Shown here: positions 61,160 to 64,000 of the stretch, piece after piece
Layout of the letters: each line of letters starts with the position of its first letter
Numbering within the stretch: the first letter of the stretch is position 1
Source of the DNA: Pseudomonas khavaziana
GTDB taxonomy: Bacteria; Pseudomonadota; Gammaproteobacteria; Pseudomonadales; Pseudomonadaceae
Length of the DNA stretch: 64,000 bases
Direction of reading: 5' to 3'
Assembly (NCBI RefSeq): GCF_019145205.1
Contig: NZ_JAHSTT010000006.1
Span: 310,001 to 374,000 of the forward strand
Position numbers and translations under genes: made by a program
Notes under the pieces: model-generated
The model's input: the letters and a program-made list of their open reading frames with translations, nothing else
The model's database searches: none
What the model was told of the DNA's origin: nothing

Positions 61160-62098
61160 CTAGCCTGGATTGAACAGCACCTGCTGCATCGCCTGGGGCG
61201 GTTGCCCGAAGGCCCTGAGAAACGCCTGGCGCATGCGCTCGCGATCACCAAAGCCGGTTTCGCGGGCCACCACTTCCACGGGGTGGCGACTGGTTTCCAT
61301 CATCGCCCGCGCCGCTTCCACCCGCAGGGCCTCGATGGCTTTGGCCGGGGTCTGCCCGGTTTCTTCGCGAAACACCCGGCTGAACTGGCGCGGGCTGAGG
61401 CGGGCGACGTCGGCCAGGGCTTCTACCGATAAATCGTGGGTGAGGTTCTCACGGGCATAGGCCAGGGCCAGTTGCACGCGATCGGACTTGGGGTCCAGTT
61501 CCAGCAAGGCCGACAGTTGCGATTGCTCGCTGCCACGGCGCTGGGCGATCACCAGCTTGCGTGCGATGCGCCGGGCGAGGTCGCTGCCCAGGTCGTTCTC
61601 GACCATGGCCAACGCCAGGTCGACCCCGGCGCTCATGCCGGCGCCGGTCCACACCTGGCCGTCCACCACGAACAGCTTGTCTTCTTCCAGGCGGATATCC
61701 GGGTAGCGCTTGCGAAACGCCGGCGCGTGGATCCAGTGGGTGGTAGTGCGCTTGCCTTCCAGCAAACCGGCCTCGGCCAGCACAAAAATACCCATGCACA
61801 AGGAGGCCACGCGCCGCGATTGAGCCGATGCCGCCTTGACCAGATCCAGCAGGTTGGCCTCCGGCAGGCGAAACTCCAGGTAACCGCTGACGATCAGGGT
61901 GTCGTAGCCCTTTGGCCGGATCGCCGTGGTGTTCACCGAAAAGCCCTGGGAGGTCATCACCGCGCCGCCGCTTTCCGACACCAGGTGAAACTCGTAGGCC
62001 GGCTCACCGCGCAGCAGGTTGGCGCACTCGAACACCGAGCCCAGGCTGAGGCTCAAGGATTGGAAATTCGGGTAAACCATCAGCGCAACGCTGTGCAT
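61160..62098 (-). CDS. GlxA-type regulator (DJ-1/PfpI domain plus AraC HTH)
   Basis: A 312-residue transcription factor. Residues about 1-175 form a DJ-1/PfpI-like sensor with the nucleophile-elbow Cys in SLCMGIFVLAEAG (often non-catalytic in this family). Residues about 215-310 are an AraC-type domain (SVEALADVARLSPRQFSRVF; VEVVARETGFGDRERMRQAF). Family members sense carnitine, choline metabolites, arginine or aldehydes. It is divergent from the TetR operon and may act on that promoter as well as its own. Confidence 0.93.
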   Translation of the reverse strand: MHSVALMVYPNFQSLSLSLGSVFECANLLRGEPAYEFHLVSESGGAVMTSQGFSVNTTAIRPKGYDTLIVSGYLEFRLPEANLLDLVKAASAQSRRVASLCMGIFVLAEAGLLEGKRTTTHWIHAPAFRKRYPDIRLEEDKLFVVDGQVWTGAGMSAGVDLALAMVENDLGSDLARRIARKLVIAQRRGSEQSQLSALLELDPKSDRVQLALAYARENLTHDLSVEALADVARLSPRQFSRVFREETGQTPAKAIEALRVEAARAMMETSRHPVEVVARETGFGDRERMRQAFLRAFGQPPQAMQQVLFNPG

Positions 62099-62239
62099 TG
62101 CATCTCTCCAAGGGGCGGGGGAGAGGCAATTGTCGGCGTGTGCCAGGTAAACGGCAACCGACTTTGGCCCATGTCCGGAATCCTTGCGGATATGACATTG
62201 TGAGCGAATGCCTCGCTGCCTAACATGGCCCCAACGAAC

Positions 62240-62254
62240 TAGACGACTGGTCTA
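62240..62254. promoter_or_regulatory. TetR/NemR-type operator upstream of the TetR-DJ-1-OYE operon
   Basis: TAGAC-N5-GTCTA is a perfect dyad ending 17 bp before the TetR gene start. It fits autorepression by that protein and resembles operators of NemR-like electrophile sensors. Confidence 0.72.
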
Positions 62255-62271
62255 ATCGGATGAGGTCAAGC

Positions 62272-62901
62272 ATGAACCACCCAAGCAAAAGTGCACGGCA
62301 GGCGATTCTGGAACGTGGGCAATCGATTGTCGGTGCCAAGGGATTTTCCGCAGTGGGCTTGAACGAAATCCTGCAGGCTGCCGAAGTGCCCAAGGGCTCC
62401 TTTTATCACTACTTCAATTCCAAGGATGCGTTCGGTGTGGTGTTGCTCGATACCTATTTCGACCATTACGTCCAAAGCATGCAGGATCTGTTCGATCAGC
62501 CGGGGTTATCCCACCACGCCAAGCTGATGCGCTATTGGCAATGCTGGATCGACAACCATACCGGCTGCACCGATGCCGGCAAATGCTTGGCGGTCAAACT
62601 GGGCGCCGAGGTCTCGGACTTGTCAGAGCCGATGCGGTTGGCCCTGCAACGCGGGACTGCACGCACCATCGAATTGCTCGCCGTAGCCCTGCAACGCGGC
62701 GTGGAAGACGGCTCGCTCACCTTCGGGCAAGCCCCCCAAAATCTTGCCCAACGCCTTTATGCGCTGTGGTTGGGAACCAGTGTCATGGCCAAGATTACCC
62801 GTACCACTGCGCCGTTCGCCGAGGCGCTGTTGCTGACCCGACAGTTGTTGGGTAGCTCTGAAAACCCTGTCATTCACTTTGATCGAGGCACTGGAAAATG
62901 A
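62272..62901 (+). CDS. TetR-family regulator, NemR-like
   Basis: A 209-residue repressor. The N-terminal HTH is LNEILQAAEVPKGSFYHYFN (about 27-46). The ligand domain has GKCLAVKLGAEVSDLSEPMR, the segment that holds the reactive Cys in NemR-type sensors of N-ethylmaleimide, quinones and bleach. The ATG at 62272 has GAGG 7 nt upstream and is preferred to ATG 62260. The stop overlaps the next gene (ATGA), and an OYE reductase follows, as in nemRA. Confidence 0.9.
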   Translation: MNHPSKSARQAILERGQSIVGAKGFSAVGLNEILQAAEVPKGSFYHYFNSKDAFGVVLLDTYFDHYVQSMQDLFDQPGLSHHAKLMRYWQCWIDNHTGCTDAGKCLAVKLGAEVSDLSEPMRLALQRGTARTIELLAVALQRGVEDGSLTFGQAPQNLAQRLYALWLGTSVMAKITRTTAPFAEALLLTRQLLGSSENPVIHFDRGTGK

Positions 62902-63575
62902 ACGTATTAATGGTACTGACCTCTCACGACCAGCTTGGCGATACCGGGCGCAAGACCGGCTTCTGGCTCGAAGAATTTGCCGCACCCTACTATGCCTTCA
63001 AGGACGCCGGCGCCGAGGTGGTGCTGGCTTCCCCGGCCGGCGGCCAGCCGCCGCTGGACCCGGTCAGCGACCTGCCGGACTTCCAGACCGAGCAAACCCG
63101 TCGCTTCGCCGCTGACCCTGCGGCGCAACAGGCCCTGGCCAACACCGTCAAGTTGGACACCGTCAATGCCAACGACTTCGATACGGTGTTCTACCCAGGT
63201 GGCCACGGCCCGTTGTGGGATTTGGCGGAGTCGTCGGTGTCCATCGCGCTGATCGAGTCGTTCGAACGGGCCGGCAAGCCCATCGGCTTTGTCTGCCATG
63301 CCCCGGGTGCCTTGCGTCACGTCAAGGCGGTCAACGGTGAGCCGTTGATCAAGGGTCGCCGTGTGACCGGGTTCTCCAACTCGGAAGAAGCAGCGGTGGA
63401 GTTGACCGATGTGGTGCCGTTCCTGATTGAAGATGAATTCAAGAAGTTGGGCGGCAAGTATGAGAAGGGTAGCGACTGGCAATCCTTCGTGATCGTCGAT
63501 GGCTTGCTGGTGACCGGGCAGAACCCTGGTAGCTCCAGCGAGGTGGCCAAGGCCCTGCTGACCCTCATCGCTTAA
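62898..63575 (+). CDS. DJ-1/PfpI-family type-1 glutamine-amidotransferase-like protein
   Basis: A 225-residue protein of the HchA/Hsp31-like group. The nucleophile Cys133 lies in GFVCHAPGAL, Glu25/26 in GFWLEEFAAPYY, and the acidic partner region is FYPGGHGPLWDLAE. Relatives act as glyoxalase III or protein/nucleotide deglycases on methylglyoxal adducts. Translationally coupled to the TetR gene and followed by an OYE reductase, so a role in electrophile or aldehyde detoxification is likely. Confidence 0.93.
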   Translation: MNVLMVLTSHDQLGDTGRKTGFWLEEFAAPYYAFKDAGAEVVLASPAGGQPPLDPVSDLPDFQTEQTRRFAADPAAQQALANTVKLDTVNANDFDTVFYPGGHGPLWDLAESSVSIALIESFERAGKPIGFVCHAPGALRHVKAVNGEPLIKGRRVTGFSNSEEAAVELTDVVPFLIEDEFKKLGGKYEKGSDWQSFVIVDGLLVTGQNPGSSSEVAKALLTLIA

Positions 63576-63598
63576 GTCAACCAACCGCTATGTGCATT

Positions 63599-63620
63599 TG
63601 GCGACTCCCAGGAGTCGCCA
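63599..63620. terminator. Hairpin between DJ-1 and OYE genes
   Basis: TGGCGACTCC and GGAGTCGCCA form a 10-bp stem, followed on the plus strand by ACTGTTTTCG. The short T-run suggests a weak terminator or processing site that would reduce OYE expression relative to the upstream genes. Confidence 0.5.
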
Positions 63621-63653
63621 CTGTTTTCGTTCGCCCTGAATTTGGAATAACCC

Positions 63654-64000
63654 ATGCCTGACTGCATCTTGAATACCTCGATAAAACTGGGGCATCACCG
63701 CTTGAACAATCGCATCGTGCTGCCGCCCCTGACACGCCAGCGCAGCGCCCAACCGGGGGATATTGCCACCGACCTGATGGCCGAGTATTACCGCCAGCGC
63801 GCCAGTGCCGGCTTCATGGTCAGCGAGGGCACGCAGATCGAGCCCCGTGGCCAGGGTTACGCCTGGACGCCAGGTATCTACAGCCCGGCGCAGATCGATG
63901 GCTGGCGTAAGGTCACGACGGCGGTGCACGCCGAGGGCGGGGTGATCTTTGCGCAGTTGTGGCATGTAGGGCGGGTGTCCCATAACGCCTTGCAGCCCGA
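63654..64000 (+). CDS. Old yellow enzyme family reductase (NemA/XenB type), partial
   Basis: The first 115 or so codons are visible. The sequence RLNNRIVLPPLTRQRSAQPG carries the flavin-binding PPLTR motif of the classical OYE (NemA/XenB) branch, distinct from the XenA branch with PPMCQ at 26009. FMVSEGTQIEPRGQGY and the later FAQLWHVGRVSH also match; the flavin-binding Gln and the Arg are present. It follows the TetR and DJ-1 genes, giving a nemRA-like electrophile-response operon. The rest lies outside the window. Confidence 0.93.
   Translation, partial: MPDCILNTSIKLGHHRLNNRIVLPPLTRQRSAQPGDIATDLMAEYYRQRASAGFMVSEGTQIEPRGQGYAWTPGIYSPAQIDGWRKVTTAVHAEGGVIFAQLWHVGRVSHNALQP

Noticed and set aside
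63588..63983. 131-codon minus-strand frame at the right edge
   Set aside because: It lies opposite the OYE gene whose flavin-binding motifs are clear, so it is a shadow.

Overview
This window looks like the chromosome of a Pseudomonas of the fluorescens group. The evidence is GC-rich coding sequence on both strands, an OYE protein that reads like P. putida XenA almost throughout, a membrane glucose dehydrogenase beside an OprB porin, an AraFGH importer feeding an oxidative pentose pathway, and many REP/REPIN palindromes of the 'TGTGGGAGGGGGCTTGCTCCC' and 'TGTAGGAGCGAGCTTGCTCGCG' types. I saw no rRNA, tRNA, CRISPR array or complete insertion sequence.

Layout. (1) 1-16505 is one side of a thiazoline-type siderophore/metallophore locus. 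It holds a large NRPS that runs off the left edge (carrier-Cy-A-PCP-Cy-A...), a divergent operon with an ABC ATPase, an ABC-2 permease carrying a decayed M1-peptidase-like domain, and a TonB receptor, then a second, paralogous TonB receptor and a PchR/YbtA-type AraC regulator. Fur-box-like sites lie in both divergent promoter regions. (2) 16514-25605 is more ordinary: OprB porin, PQQ glucose dehydrogenase, an amino-acid-type dCache chemoreceptor, a bestrophin-like channel, and a winged-helix protein paired with a diguanylate cyclase. (3) 25619-29442 holds an ArsR regulator divergent from xenA with a 24-bp operator palindrome, then a Fur-type TonB receptor. (4) 30703-43955 is an L-arabinose (possibly also D-xylose) regulon: GntR/FadR regulator, IlvD-type dehydratase, MFS carrier, FAH-family enzyme, semialdehyde dehydrogenase, lactonase, AraFGH, periplasmic mutarotase and SDR sugar dehydrogenase. 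Three copies of a FadR-type operator tie its promoters together. (5) 44090-47923 holds two glutathione transferases, an AraC regulator and a divergent MFS exporter.

(6) 48151-58317 is the most unusual block. It is a two-armed locus resembling the rhizopine (3-O-methyl-scyllo-inosamine) catabolic genes mocABC and mocDEF of rhizobia. The left arm (oxidoreductase, TIM-barrel isomerase, binding protein) has a well-formed sigma-54 promoter and a divergent AcoR-like activator. The right arm (diiron desaturase-like oxygenase, Rieske ferredoxin, ferredoxin reductase, second TIM-barrel protein) has a LacI-family repressor and a palindromic operator. Together they suggest uptake, oxidative O-demethylation and oxidation/isomerisation of a methylated (amino)cyclitol or related sugar. 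(7) 58368-64000 holds a DyP peroxidase, an undecaprenyl-diphosphate phosphatase, a GNAT acetyltransferase, a GlxA-type regulator, and a TetR-DJ-1-OYE electrophile-response operon that runs off the right edge.

Three copies of a roughly 490-500-bp, REP-bounded, highly structured intergenic element (12665, 29463, 53124), all in one orientation, are the strongest unexplained non-coding signal. Compensatory changes between copies indicate that the stems are maintained.
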